Source of the DNA: Dermanyssus gallinae
Lineage: Eukaryota; Arthropoda; Arachnida; Mesostigmata; Dermanyssidae
Length of the DNA: 64,000 bases
NCBI GenBank assembly: GCA_003439945.1
Contig: QVRM01002114.1
Coordinates: 186,001-250,000, forward strand
Reading direction: 5' to 3'
A program made the position numbers and the translations under genes. The notes under the pieces are model-generated. The model did not search any database, was not told the DNA's origin, and was given only the letters and a program-made list of their open reading frames with translations. Below are positions 36,436-47,170 of this stretch, piece after piece. Position 1 is the first letter of the stretch, and each line of letters opens with the position of its first letter.

Positions 36436-36543
36436 ATGCTTTATTGATTATAGGTCTTTACATTGCATTAATCGTCACTTCTATCCAGAAAGGTGCTGCA
36501 GCGGTGTCAACATATAATGCTTTATTGAAAGTTTCCTCTCTGG
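36436..36543 (+). repeat. 110-bp direct repeat, copy 1
   Basis: The sequence beginning AAATGCTTTATTGATTATAG recurs in the same orientation at 38731-38842 with only about three differences. Confidence 0.85.
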
Positions 36544-36774
36544 AATCATTAATGATATGATCCTCTGGTTAGGTGTCAACAGATGCCTTCTGTCGTCGTC
36601 GGTATCTCGCTAAGTGCTTGTCACCCCGCCGTCTATACGACCCCGTCACCTGCCTTGCCTTACTCATTCCTGACCTTTTATACACTCTCTTATCAGTGCC
36701 AGTTCATTATATGGCCTCATTGCCTTGGAGCCAGCTATAGTTCGTTATTTTGTCGCTACTGACTTGGCACGAGG

Positions 36775-37106
36775 TCCGTCAACTCTTTCTACTGGTCATC
36801 TCATCCTATGTGTTGTACTAATCCTGATGATCGTTACCCAGGACCAGTTGGTCTTGACGGAGCTGCGAAGGCTACGGAGTGTCTCAGAGTTTGTCACTGT
36901 TTGTGTAAGTCCATGCTCTGAATTGTTTTTCGGTTCTCGGGAAATTTGATCACAGTGTTGCAATGCCTGCCCCAGGCGCAGTTTATTTTGCAGTTTGGTG
37001 AACTCGTTTGAAATCCACTACGCGCACACTCTTTGATATCACAACTTGTCGAGCACATTGTTCACTGTTCCAACGCTGGCCACAACCATCACTGCCATAT
37101 TCGCAT
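36775..37106 (+). repeat. 320-bp inverted repeat, left arm
   Basis: This arm (starting CAACTCTTTCTACTGGTCAT) matches the reverse complement of 37676-37995 with few mismatches and small indels. The arms are about 570 bases apart. The right arm lies inside the insertion at 37659-38141. Confidence 0.85.
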
Positions 37107-37643
37107 GGTGATACGCTAACCACTTTTCATCAGGTCGTTCACCTTGTCAAAGAGTTCGGCTTTGACTGGTATCGGGTCATCATCTAAACACTCCGGACCT
37201 TCGCGAAAACGGACACTACACGTTTTCATTTACATGTCGGATACACAGTCTACCCCGGACACCATCCGGCAATGAATATCGGCCGTTTAAACACTTTCCG
37301 TAGTCAGATATCTGATAAAACCTCGCTGCTTCTCAATCGTAGACTTTTTTTCAATAGAAACGCCGTGATGACAACCACGCTGGATCTTGTATGTGTGTCA
37401 GTTTAATTTATTTCTCTGAAAAGTATACTACGTATCAAGTATCTACATGGTACCAAAATAATGACTACAAACTGTTCATTCTACTGAATGTGTACATCCA
37501 TGTATAATGTGCATTATACTGAAGTGTGTTTTATGAGCGTCATGCTAACATTTTAAAGTATTGAACGTGAAAGCTCAAACATGAGACATCACTAGATCTC
37601 ACTTTTCACGAACTCTTCTTACTGCGACTATTTCTCTTCTGCT

Positions 37644-38156
37644 AGGCAACATTGAATGAGCGGCGTGATGGTTGTGATGGAAGGAGTGATGGTTGTGGCC
37701 AGCGTTGGAACAGTGAACAATGTGCTCGACAAGTTGTGATATCAAAGAGTGTGCGCGTAGTGGATTTCAAACGAGTTCACCAAACTGCAAAATAAATTGC
37801 GCCTGGGGCAGGCATTGCAACACTGTGATCAAATTTCCCGAGAACCGAAAAACCATTCAGAGCATGGACTTACACAAACAGTGACAAACTGAGACACTCC
37901 GTAGCCTTCGCAGGTCCGTCAAGACCAACTGGTCCTGGGTAACGATCATCAGGATTAGTACAACACATAGGATGAGATGACCAGTAGAAAGAGTTCGATG
38001 TAATGCCAAAGTAATACCGAGCCTGGGGGGGTGGGGAGGAATCCGGGTTTAGTGGGTTTGCGAGTCTCACACTAGTCACGCAGGCTGCTAGTGGCGCATG
38101 TGCATCATGCATTCCCGAAACCTCCCAGAAAAAAAAAAAAAAGGCAACATTGAATG
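37644..38156 (+). mobile_element. 5'-rearranged retro-insertion with poly(A) and 15-bp target duplication
   Basis: AGGCAACATTGAATG occurs at 37644-37658 and again at 38142-38156. Between them are the inverted arm (37676-37995), a block (about 38015-38127) matching the 3' end of R1-like elements at 54.7 kb and, reversed, at 62.7 kb (ATCCGGGTTTAGTGGGTTTG), and a run of about 13 A at 38129-38141. Poly(A) plus duplication is the mark of target-primed insertion. The 5' part is a reversed copy of DNA lying about 0.9 kb upstream. Confidence 0.75.
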
Positions 38157-38324
38157 TCTGTCCAACAATGGCACCATTTGCAATTGCACATTTATATGTA
38201 TCTGTATTTTGTTGTAAGCTATGTGCTACGACAGAACACATTTTAGTAATTTCACTGTTACTTCAAATCAAACCCCCCCCCCATTCCATGGAAAGAAAAT
38301 ACCTTTTTAACAAGTTCGACGACC

Positions 38325-38325
38325 C

Positions 38326-38375
<50 letters not shown>

Positions 38376-38420
38376 GTAAATATCCAAAGTGCTAGCATAG
38401 CGAAGATATATAAATAAATA

Positions 38421-38459
<39 letters not shown>
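38325..38459. repeat. Paired (TA)n tracts
   Basis: TA tracts at about 38327-38375 and 38425-38459 flank a 50-base spacer. Confidence 0.9.
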
Positions 38460-38462
<3 letters not shown>

Positions 38463-38730
38463 ACATAAGAGCACATTCTGAGGTTGTTGCAATATTGCAG
38501 TTCTGTGTACGCGTATATATGGAAAGATTGAGAGAAAGAGACATACGTGTAAATTAAAACAAATAGTCGTTGTTTGTTCAATACCTATGTTTTTTAATGT
38601 TAAAAAGAGAAGTTAGTGAACATGCTATCTCTGTGTGGAACATGGAAGTCGCTCCGTCGAGAACAGATGTTGTTCATGGCGGTCATACCAGGGTTGTCGC
38701 ACGGAAAGCGGTTTCAAGTACAATTGACAT

Positions 38731-38842
38731 AAATGCTTTATTGATTATAGGTCTTTACATTGCATTGGTCGTCACTTCTATCCAGAAAGGTGCTGCAGCG
38801 GTGTCAACATATAATGCTTTATTAAAAGTTTCCTCTCTGGAA
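38731..38842 (+). repeat. 110-bp direct repeat, copy 2
   Basis: The second copy of the unit at 36436-36543. It probably lies just downstream of the channel gene on the opposite strand. It contains TTTATT at 38818-38823, a minus-strand AATAAA that could serve that gene as poly(A) signal (inference). Confidence 0.8.
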
Positions 38843-39278
38843 AGGTTATAAGACAAGTCGCTCTATTTGAGCGTTCTATTAATATTTCAAGGTGCTCCAG
38901 TTTTGGCCAGAGGGTCCTAGGGCTATTATTGGTAACGGTGTTGCTAGATACTTGGCAAGATGAAAACTCTCTCCTGTTGAGGTTCCGGGCTGGCCCTTCA
39001 TCATTCAAGTCCGTTGCGGTCTAGTCACGGTTCGTCACGTATTCCCGACGCAGCCATTATTAAAGAGACTGTCCATGTAGCCACGATATAAAGCCACTTA
39101 GCAATGCATTGATGATAAGATTGTAATGGCCTGCGAACCACTTATCGCACCGGTTGGGATAGTAATCGCTTTATGCATACATGAACATAAGGTAGGCGGT
39201 TATAATAATTCTGCAGTATAATAGTCATATTTTTAAGCGAAAGCATGCAACCCGGTAAAAATTGGGATCACGGACAAT

Positions 39279-39611
39279 TTAGAGATAGATCAACCAATAG
39301 TATAGATTGAAAACCAAGAAGATTAAAAGAAGTATTCGAGCCGATATTTTGTCAAAAGACACAGCCGAAATAGATGAACATTGTCGAAAACTTCCTAGGA
39401 AACAATGCATCCATGTTGGTAATTGGCTTGCCGCATTAAAAGCTCTTGTACGAATTCTTTGTCGTCTGCTGAGCCGCACCCTTGTCTGGAAATCCGTTAG
39501 GCGCTCAGCAATACGTGAATGGACGGCATAAAGACTCGCGGTAACGTTCGCACGTGAAGATGTCTTGGCTGTCCTTCTGTCCAAAGCACTCTCCTTTGCA
39601 GTATTAACCAC
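39279..39611 (-). CDS. Gene 2 exon 8: intracellular loop, TM4 and stop
   Basis: Acceptor ATTAAATATACAG precedes 39611; the exon is in phase 0, matching exon 7, and ends TAA at 39279. It encodes about 70 residues rich in Arg/Ser (VNTAKESALDRRTAKTSSRA at its start) and then AVSFDKISARI followed by the hydrophobic TM4 LLLIFLVFNLYYWLIYL. The pattern of aspartate and lysine before TM4, and a TM4 ending in YW and an aliphatic-aromatic tail, is characteristic of Cys-loop receptor C-termini. Confidence 0.88.
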   Translation of the reverse strand: MVNTAKESALDRRTAKTSSRANVTASLYAVHSRIAERLTDFQTRVRLSRRQRIRTRAFNAASQLPTWMHCFLGSFRQCSSISAVSFDKISARILLLIFLVFNLYYWLIYL

Positions 39612-40289
39612 CTGTATATTTAATATTTGTATATCAATAGTGAGTTAACATAATGTCACAAATTTTCATATTCAATTCAATGTATAACGTAGGCCTGTCA
39701 TACAATAATTGATTTAATTTGCCCGTTCGATTCCGCAGAATGCAATCGTGTTTTAGTCCGCTCCCATATTCCCAAGTGACCGTTTTGTGAGGTTTGACTT
39801 CGATTTTGGTAGTGATCATTGTATCGACGAAAGTGTGGGTGCTGACTACTATTGGTAGATAGTGCATGCTGGAAGACATTTGGGTCGCATGTCTAAGAAA
39901 TCGGGTCCCTTTCAGGCTTTCCGACTGTGTTGAGTCTCATTACCCGGCTGACTGTGTTCGATTTGCCAGCGTCATTGCGGATCTGCTTGCAGTGCAAGAC
40001 ATCGCAGTTTACGGATTACCGCAAGACAGCAAGTTGCCGGAACCCAGTAGCAGTGCCGGTGACTACCACTTAGCAGCATTAGGTTCAATTCCAAGGTTTG
40101 CATGTTTTTTTTCCTCTTCTTATTTTGTACAGTCATTTGTTTTGTGTTTTAACGCTTATTGCGGTATAGGCATGCCGCGCTTGGTGATTTCTGGTCAGGA
40201 TAAGCTACCTGATTTGCTGCATATACCACGGCTAAGAGCGGTCACCGCGTGTGTTGAAAACAGTACGACCAAGGCAGCCGGCAATACGA
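39612..40289 (-). other. Gene 2 last intron, part left of the retrotransposon
   Basis: No exon is seen. Plus-strand ORFs here (39866-40294) lack domains and may include the start of the adjoining element. Confidence 0.4.
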
Positions 40290-40309
40290 CATAGGCGGTC
40301 GACGGTGAG

Positions 40310-40792
40310 ATGGAGTGCACTGCCATCGGCAACGACGACGGACACGATGTGTTATCACAAGATAGCGTTTGCTGCAAGCAGCACATGCAGTCTGGTATCG
40401 AAGAGACAATAAGCGAACCACGCGGGCTTGTAGACCCCGAGGGATTCACCAAAGTGGTATCGCGGAAGGAGGAGGCTTCCGCTTCCACTTCACGCGAGCA
40501 GCGACAGTTCAATAAGCTCCGGTGTGACTTCGAAGCCGGGACGGTCAACTCGTACAAAAATACCTTTCGACGACGAGCAGCCGTATTCACCGAAAACGAG
40601 ATTACCTGCGAACTAGCGGAGCACGGACTCACCCAAGCGCGTTGGCTATATCGTTTGTCCCCAGGCGGGAGAGTGCCGCTGACGAAAGTAATCCTTGACT
40701 TCGCTCGTCAATCCCCGGCATCTGTCTTTCCCGAATATCGCATAGATCTCACCCGGTTATCCTCGAAACGGGCCAAGAAAGGATCCGCCTAA
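40310..40792 (+). pseudogene. ORF1-like protein of family C, N-terminal frame
   Basis: A 160-residue open frame, hydrophilic, with GLVDPEGFTKVVSRKEEASA and FEAGTVNSYKNTFRRRAAVF. The zinc knuckles that should follow lie in another frame from about 40850, so a frameshift separates the halves. ORF1 proteins of such elements bind element RNA; this role is inferred from position and from the knuckles downstream. Confidence 0.6.
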
Positions 40793-40849
40793 AGTGCTCC
40801 CGTGTGAAACCAGTAGAACCCGAACACCTAGCTAACAAATCTCAAGGAA

Positions 40850-41162
40850 AGAGCTGTGCAAAAATTGCGGCGGCCTAGATCATACCGCCGATTTCTGTCA
40901 TAACGCTCCAAAGTGTGTGAACTGCCAGGGATCTCACCCAGCGAGTTCTGCCCTATGCCTGCGGCTGGCTTACCTACGCGCCAAAGGCAAAATTATGCTG
41001 GAAGGTCTCATGCTCCAGCCGGTTAGAGCGGATTATCTTGAGGCGATCATCAATGAAACTGAGCGTTGCCCCCGGCTTCTGTCCAAAAAGACCCGTCGTC
41101 CCCAGTACAGGACCCCACCTACGCTATCGTATTTAGGTGAATTTCGCCAGCAGCGGAGTTGA
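40850..41162 (+). pseudogene. Zinc-knuckle region of family C ORF1
   Basis: The frame reads CKNCGGLDHTADFC, a canonical CX2CX4HX4C knuckle, directly followed by KCVNCQGSHPASSALC, a CX2CX3HX6C variant. Paired knuckles of these two spacings are typical of gag-like ORF1 proteins in Jockey-type and related arthropod elements. The frame ends at the stop at 41162. Confidence 0.75.
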
Positions 41163-41559
41163 TCCGCGGGTTGTTCTGCCCAAGCCGAGACCTACGCCGA
41201 AGATTTAGAAGAAAAAGGCGTCTACGGGCAGGATCCTTTGTTTCCACCGCCCGAAAAAGGCTATCCGCCGTATTGAGGTCTCTAGAGGAGGCTTTGCGAC
41301 CTCTCAGGGAACTGCTTACCATGGTGGGCAGATTAAAAGGTCTCGCCTCATAATGACAGATCACGGCAGACAACAGACCTTGCCACGGGCTCGTCAGCCC
41401 ACGGCCCGGCCAGTCGGACCCTATCAGGGTCCCCTGCTCATGATGGACAGGATGACCTGTCACTGGCGGCTATCATCCGGAAGAACCTCCATGGCTTTAC
41501 TCATGGGAGACGGTTTGATGTTGGCAGTAGACTGCCTTCAAATTTACTCCTCCGGCAGC

Positions 41560-42830
41560 CATTAGCAAGCCCTCGGAAGGCGATGTTTCTTTGGCGGCCA
41601 TGGTCTTGATCTCAGAAGACACGCTGTTACTGTTGCTGCTGGAAAAACACCCCCGACACCAGCCGACAACGTTCGGTCTGCCACAGAAGGTTTTCGCAGA
41701 GCTCAGCTGCGGATCTTTATTTCATCAGACCACAGCTCTTACAAGACTTGCTGTCACCCGCTCTAAGGGCTGCCGCCGACCAGCTTGCGGCTGCTCTGCC
41801 CAAAGTCGTTGATCTTTTTCGCTGGAGTTCGCCTCTCTCCGATTGGCGACCGCTTGCCTTAGGAGCCCGAGTTTTCACTTTTAAGAAGAAAGATGGCTGC
41901 GTGAGGCCCATCGCATACTAATCCGCAATCCAGAAGTTGTCGGCAAAGGTCGGCATCGTCGCGAACAAGGCAGACGTTTCATGTGCTCTTTGTGGCCATC
42001 AGCTCGGGTTCACGACACTGGGAGGATGCGAGGCCGCGGTGCTTTCGACTCGGTCCTTCTTTCGGACTCACGCCTTGGAGTTACCTTTGTGGTCAAGCTT
42101 GACTTTAAGAGCGCGGTGTTATTCTTCTGTCTTCTACCGCATGATGTCATAGTGTTGCAAGCTGGGGTGCAGCAAGACGACGCACTGAGTTAGTCGTTAT
42201 CAATGAGTTATCAATGATTTAGTCGACTTTCTTAAGTGCCCTCTAAATGAATAGCACTTGGACGACGGTGTTCTAAACGGTACCCCCGATGCAGTTCTGA
42301 GGGACGCCCACAGAGTCATCGAGTTTGCCAAGCCTCGTGCAAAGTGTGAGGTCCTTGTATAAGAAGGTGGTGCTGACCTTGTTGTAGAGGCTCTCCTTGG
42401 GTGCAAGACGGTCAGCACTGATTTAGAGTTACTAAGCGTCTCCCTATTCACACAAGGAGTTTCGGCTGCCCTCGAGAGGTGGCTGGCCAAGCTAGAACAT
42501 GCGATGCCACGCATCAAGGCCTTTTTCTTCTGAGATGTTCATCTTCAGCACTACGTCCCAACCATTTTTTTCGAGGTGCAGACTGTTCGCTGGATTCGGA
42601 GCTTCTTGAACGACTCAATGACAGCGTGCTAGCTACAGTAGAAGCGTTGCAGAACCTCAGCCTATCCGCAGGTGCACGCGCACAAGCTCTACTCTGGTGC
42701 TTTAAAGTAGCCTGGGGTTACCTGATGCGACCTTCCTATCGGAGATAGCTCTGGCAGCTTCCTTCCACAGGTATATGCAACAGACTAAAACCCTTCTCGA
42801 TTATTAGAGCCGCCGTAGGGCAGTTGCCCT
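41560..42830 (+). pseudogene. ORF2 reverse transcriptase remnant of family C
   Basis: Broken frames read SDWRPLALGARVFTFKKKDG at about 41840-41900, KVGIVANKADVSCALCGHQL at 41946, FVVKLDFKSAVLFFCLLP near 42089, LDDGVLNGTPDAVLRDAHRV at 42256 and VSAALERWLAKLEHAMPRIK at 42462. The order matches fingers, palm start and thumb of a non-LTR RT. The palm with YADD appears deleted between about 42180 and 42250, where LDDG directly follows. Confidence 0.65.
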
Positions 42831-42995
42831 GTGCGGTCACAAGCCCGCCAAAGCTGGACACCAGAGAGAATGGTTCGCAACTTTATATGAGGAAAGGGCC
42901 GAAAACCTCATTGAGGGATGCGCCACGGATGCCAATAGGGCCAGGATACGCGCCGTCAAACTGTCATGTTCCCACTGTAAATTAATTTTAATTGA

Positions 42996-42997
<2 letters not shown>

Positions 42998-43036
<39 letters not shown>
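42998..43036. repeat. (TA)n microsatellite
   Basis: A TA tract just past the family C element. Confidence 0.9.
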
Positions 43037-43038
<2 letters not shown>

Positions 43039-43202
43039 TCGATTTTATTCATTTTAAGAAATTGAATTGCTGCTGAGGGAATGACAGATCGATACGAAGA
43101 CATGGTTACACATGCTGTAGTAGTACTAATCGCAACAATATTTATAACCTAGTAATATTACTACTGCAATACATACTAGCAGCAACTAGGAAAGTCACTC
43201 AC

Positions 43203-43355
43203 ACTTGTGAGGTTGTTAGGAGCCGTTTCCTGGTTTCTGACAAGAGCGCAAACAATGATCGACCGAAGCAGGGACATTATGACAAAGCCAACGCAGGTCA
43301 TCACAAAGACATCCATTTTCGTCATATACGACACTGGCGGAAGGTACGTCCTGGA
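43203..43355 (-). CDS. Gene 2 exon 7: TM2-TM3 linker and TM3
   Basis: Acceptor TTATGTGTCTTGTTGCAG before 43355 and donor GTGAGT at 43202. The exon is 153 bases, 51 codons, phase 0 at both ends. It reads SRTYLPPVSYMTKMDVFVM, then the hydrophobic TM3 TCVGFVIMSLLRSIIVCALV, then RNQETAPNNLTS. LPPVSY-x-x-x-D is the well-known linker before TM3 in Cys-loop receptors (LPKVSY-x-x-x-D in glycine-type subunits). Confidence 0.88.
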
Positions 43356-43631
43356 CTGCAACAAGACACATAATTTAAACGTAAGTGAGCGACAACGATT
43401 AAGTGCTTTGTGTTACCACGCCCAAAAACTCTTGTTTTACCCAGTTGTTATTATTTATGTATTATATTTAAAGAATCCATTTTTAAAAAGTGCTTAACTG
43501 TTTTTCCATAGAATATGATTTATGACTCCCATAAGACGGTACCAACCGACGGCATACCAACCAGACTATATATATATACATATATATGTTTTTTTTATCT
43601 ATACATGCAAGAGAGCTTAGCCATAAAATAC

Positions 43632-43813
43632 CTGCGCGAAGACTGTCAAAATGGCTTGCAGGATCGTTGATGTCAGATTAATTCTATTTGTAGTCGAATG
43701 GACGCTCATAAAACACGAGGAGAACGAAGCGATCACGAGGAAAATACACGGAACGTAATTCGAGATAAACTGAAAGAATACATGCCGTTGGAAATGAAAC
43801 TTTATACAGATAC
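43632..43813 (-). CDS. Gene 2 exon 6: TM1 and TM2 (pore)
   Basis: Acceptor TGTTTGTTGTTTATTGCAG before 43813 and donor GTATTT at 43631. Two leading bases complete the Gly codon split with exon 5; it ends on a full codon. It reads ICIKFHFQRHVFFQF (pre-TM1 with conserved Arg), TM1 ISNYVPCIFLVIASFSSCF with the conserved Pro, then NRINLTSTILQAILTVFAQ, the pore-lining TM2. The residues before TM2 (HSTTNR) lack the PAR triplet of classical anion channels and the GEK of nicotinic receptors. Confidence 0.88.
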
Positions 43814-44780
43814 CTGCAATAAACAACAAACACAAGAATCATGGGGTAACAACAATGTCTAAGAACACGCTTTAGTAGGACCTTACTGCGGAAACGAGGC
43901 CCTTATTTAGTTGATACATAATGTGATAAATACGTTGCCTCCGATTTCCCGTAGTAATGGAGTGAAGATGCTAAGGTGAAACCTAGACATAGTATTTATA
44001 GTAGCGCCCCCGTCCTTTCTGCCTCCAACCAAAGTAATTTTAGAGGCGGTTTTTGGGGACAGTGAAGCTATTTGGAATGCCACGCACCGCCGGCAACGCG
44101 GGCTTAAACAGCATTTCTATTATATAATTATGCTGTAGAGCTACGTTTAAATTCCCATTTCTTGGCAGAGAAAATATAATCCACTATTTTGATAGAGACC
44201 ATTTGAGAAATGCAACAATCCTTTGCGGTGATCTCGATTGCCCATTGAACAATCAATGTAAGAACAAAGGTGTTAACAGAGACGTTAGCATTCCGCATCA
44301 TGTGGGTGAGTGGCATCGCAGGATAGATTCATACTAGATGTCGTCTGAACGAAAACAAAGAAGTGCGACGTCACATACTGGGGATCGCACAAGGGAACCG
44401 CACCTACCGGTCGCCATAAAACTATAAATTCCAGCTGGCACGTCGCAGTCGTAAGCGTCTTACACATCAGGGGCGGCATCAACAAGGAATCATAGCTGAT
44501 TGTCTAAGTAAATGGAATTCAAAAAAGCTGTTTCCAATATAATCTACACTCGGCGTCGAGAGATACGCTGCCAATATTCGCGATATTTTAGGAAATAGTG
44601 TTAAAACAAAAATGACCCAAACGTCCTCCAAACAACATAGGGACAAAAATTATTATATGGTACTAGCATACATCCTGGCAAGAGACCACATTGAAATCAC
44701 AGCCATCTACGCCCAAAAAAACACACTTTCAGAAGAACGGTGAAGCAAGCCAAAGTTGATCCAGAGGAGGTAACACAGAA
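43814..44780 (-). other. Start of the 9.4-kb intron 5 of gene 2
   Basis: No exon fits the required phase here. A minus-strand patch near 44340-44280 (NLSCDATHPHDAEC) superficially resembles a Cys-loop but stops at once; see rejected items. Confidence 0.5.
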
Positions 44781-44789
44781 AGAGCTCTT

Positions 44790-45480
44790 AAGGAGGCCCA
44801 AATCAACTTCGGCTTTTCAAACGATTACCGCGTGACCTATCGTTCCGGAGGTGTTAGCAGCACATTTTAAGCATGTGTACGCTGTCACCTATACAAATTA
44901 TAGCCGTGCTCCATCCCTCATGTCCGTATGGAGTGAGTGAGTCACGAAGCTCACTAGAAGCTAGCCCGGCCCTTCGGGATTGCTGAACTTTGAAGCGCGA
45001 TATGAGGGGCTGTGCTAGGTACGATTACAGGCACTGACCTGATACGGAATGAACACCCGCGGCAAGCAGCCTACCTAGCATATTGGCTTGCTACTCTTTT
45101 TAATGAGACGCTGATTAGTTAAATGGCGACCTACTGGCCCCCTCGCCGTACCGCGAACTTGCAAAAAAATCAGCTTATCTTAGCAATGTTGGCTTATGTA
45201 TTGCAGAGCTGCTTAGAAACCGCGGCTAGAGCTTCTTAGATCCAAAAACGCCGTGTTATCTTAACGGCATTTCCAGGTGAAAATTATCCAGGCACTGGGA
45301 AAGATGTACGCGTATTATCTAAAGAAGCAATTCAATAATATATTTAGAGAGCGCATGCCCCGTAGGATTGGCGCGAGGGAAGAGTCTCTCTTTTCCCAAG
45401 GACGGGTAGATACTGACACATTATAAAATAGACGACCCATTTGGCGTTGGCATTTTGGCGAGGCATGCTGACCTTTCACT
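44790..45480 (+). pseudogene. Family A retrotransposon fragment
   Basis: The plus-strand text TGTDLIRNEHPRQAAYLAYW at about 45033-45092 matches the GPDLIRNEHL segment in the RT fingers of the copies at 22.1 and 32.8 kb. The rest is heavily broken. It abuts a family B copy in the same orientation. Confidence 0.5.
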
Positions 45481-47170
45481 TTTGGTGGTTGATAACCTTA
45501 AGATGGGCTGTAATGTCGATGCTTGTTGTGAACTGCTAGAGAGAACCATGAGAAGTGCAGTCATATGGAAGAGACCGGGGCAGAGGAGATCCTGACAGTG
45601 GTTTTCTCAGGCTTGCTATCCCGCCCACCGTGGGATGCTCGAGCCCTTGCGCCAAGCGAGGGTAAAGGCATTACCGCAGCTGCTAGCGAGACGCAGGTTT
45701 AACTACTTCAACGGTAGAAAACCTTACATAAAGCTATGCCTTGACCGCAAGCGTGAATACGCTAGGTGGAAGGAAATCCGACAGCTCGAAAGAGCAGAAC
45801 GCAAGCCCTCAGCCTACGTTGTACGACCTTGTAGGGGGCAAACCACCTGCTCAGCTACGAATAGGTAACGAGTCACCTGACCGGTTTTCTATATAACTGC
45901 GAGACGGTACAGCTGGCTCCAATGATTGAGCACCCGCTCACACTGGAACAGGATACTATGAATCTGCCCTTTGAGGTAGAAGAAGTAAGTCAAGTTCTGC
46001 ACTTTCTTTCAATCAAAGAGCGGTGGGCCAGACCAGATGAATTAAGAGCACTGGGTGCAGTCGAATCGAGTACGTTGTCGACCAGACCCTTCCGCCGGAG
46101 CAATTCGACTTCCGAAGAGGTCGAGGAACGTGTGATGCAATCCATGTGCTTCAGTCAGAGATAGAGCAAGCTGTGGCAAAACCCGGAGGCCACTTGTATG
46201 CAGTCTTTATAGACTGCGTCAAAGCTTTCGACAAAGAACCTGATATCTCCTAGTGAAGTCATTCCGACACGCATGGGTTGGTGGCTCTCTGCTGAGCGTA
46301 ATTTCGAACTTCTTTGATGCGGACCCCTTACTGGTACAAGGTCAGCCGGAAGTGTTGCAGGTAAGACAAAATGTGGGAACCCCGCAAGGGGACCCATTGA
46401 ACTGCGTCTCCTTCACTCTTCCGCTTGCCGACTTTGTCGATTATACAGGTGTTCCAGAAGGCCACAGTTGTGATGTACGCAGATGACATTGTGGTCGCTT
46501 ATCACGACCTGGGTGCCATCAAAAGCATCACTTCTGTGGCGGGGGTGTTCCTTGTCTCAAGGGGGCTGGAAATAAACGCCATGAATACCAAGGCTATGAA
46601 ATTCAGAAGAGGAGGTCGATTGGCTGCTAAAGACGTTATACGTTGCGGCGGGCAATTCTTGGAATTCGTTAACTCTTTCCGGTATCGCGACGTCCGGCGA
46701 CTGTCCGTCCTGACGGCAGTGGCACTTTTCTACCTTAATATTGTTCCAACGCTAATATATGGACTTGACAGAGTATGGGAACACCTAACTCGGGCAAACT
46801 TTGGCTTGCTCGCGTACAGAACTATTCAAGAGCTTTATCTCGGAATGGGAAAATAAAGTTGAATAAGTTCAATGAGAGGTAGGAGACCTGAATATTTTCA
46901 GTGCCTCCCACCTCTGGTCTTGTTTTGCATGTGATAATCGCCATGTCCATACCAGATATATAGTTCATGGCTATCATCACCTGGTCTGTTCAAACACGAG
47001 CTTCCACGAGGAGTACACCGAGTGCATCTCTCGACTGTGGTCTCAGGTGTGTACGAAGTTTCATGCGTCTGCCTGGCCCTTGAGAAGAGATCACTGCACT
47101 GCCTCTCTCAAATAACACGCGAGCAGCTGACTGTATAATTGTATAATCTGTATAATTGTCTAAGTTATCT
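45480..47170 (+). pseudogene. Non-LTR retrotransposon remnant, family B (RT)
   Basis: Plus-strand frames run from the pre-RT region (45635-45868: LPQLLARRRFNYFNGRKPYI) through FDFRRGRGTCDAI-like and LYAVFIDCVKAFDKEP-like sequence in shifted frames near 46095-46230, VRQNVGTPQGDPLNCVSFTL at 46361, VVMYADDIVVAYHDLGA at 46470, and NIVPTLIYGLDRVWEHLTRA near 46738. The C-terminal HGYHHLVC-like part is near 46968-47000. At least four frameshifts. It is the longest family B copy here. Confidence 0.75.

Larger units (their letters stand above)
40290..42990 (+). mobile_element. Non-LTR retrotransposon (family C) in the last intron of gene 2, antisense to it
   Basis: The plus-strand order is an ORF1-like protein (40310-41162, with zinc knuckles) and a broken ORF2 RT (about 41560-42830). 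The element ends near a (TA)n tract at 42998-43036. It lies antisense within intron 7 of the channel gene. RT motifs differ from families A and B (VGIVANKADVSCALCGHQLG, FVVKLDFKSAV), so this is a separate family. No poly(A) tail or target duplication was found. Confidence 0.7.

Noticed and set aside
44280..44340. Minus-strand NLSCDATHPHDAEC, which looks like a Cys-loop
   Set aside because: It stops at once, the spacing between cysteines is wrong, and no splice phase links it to exon 5 or 6. The true Cys-loop is at 53.4-53.9 kb.
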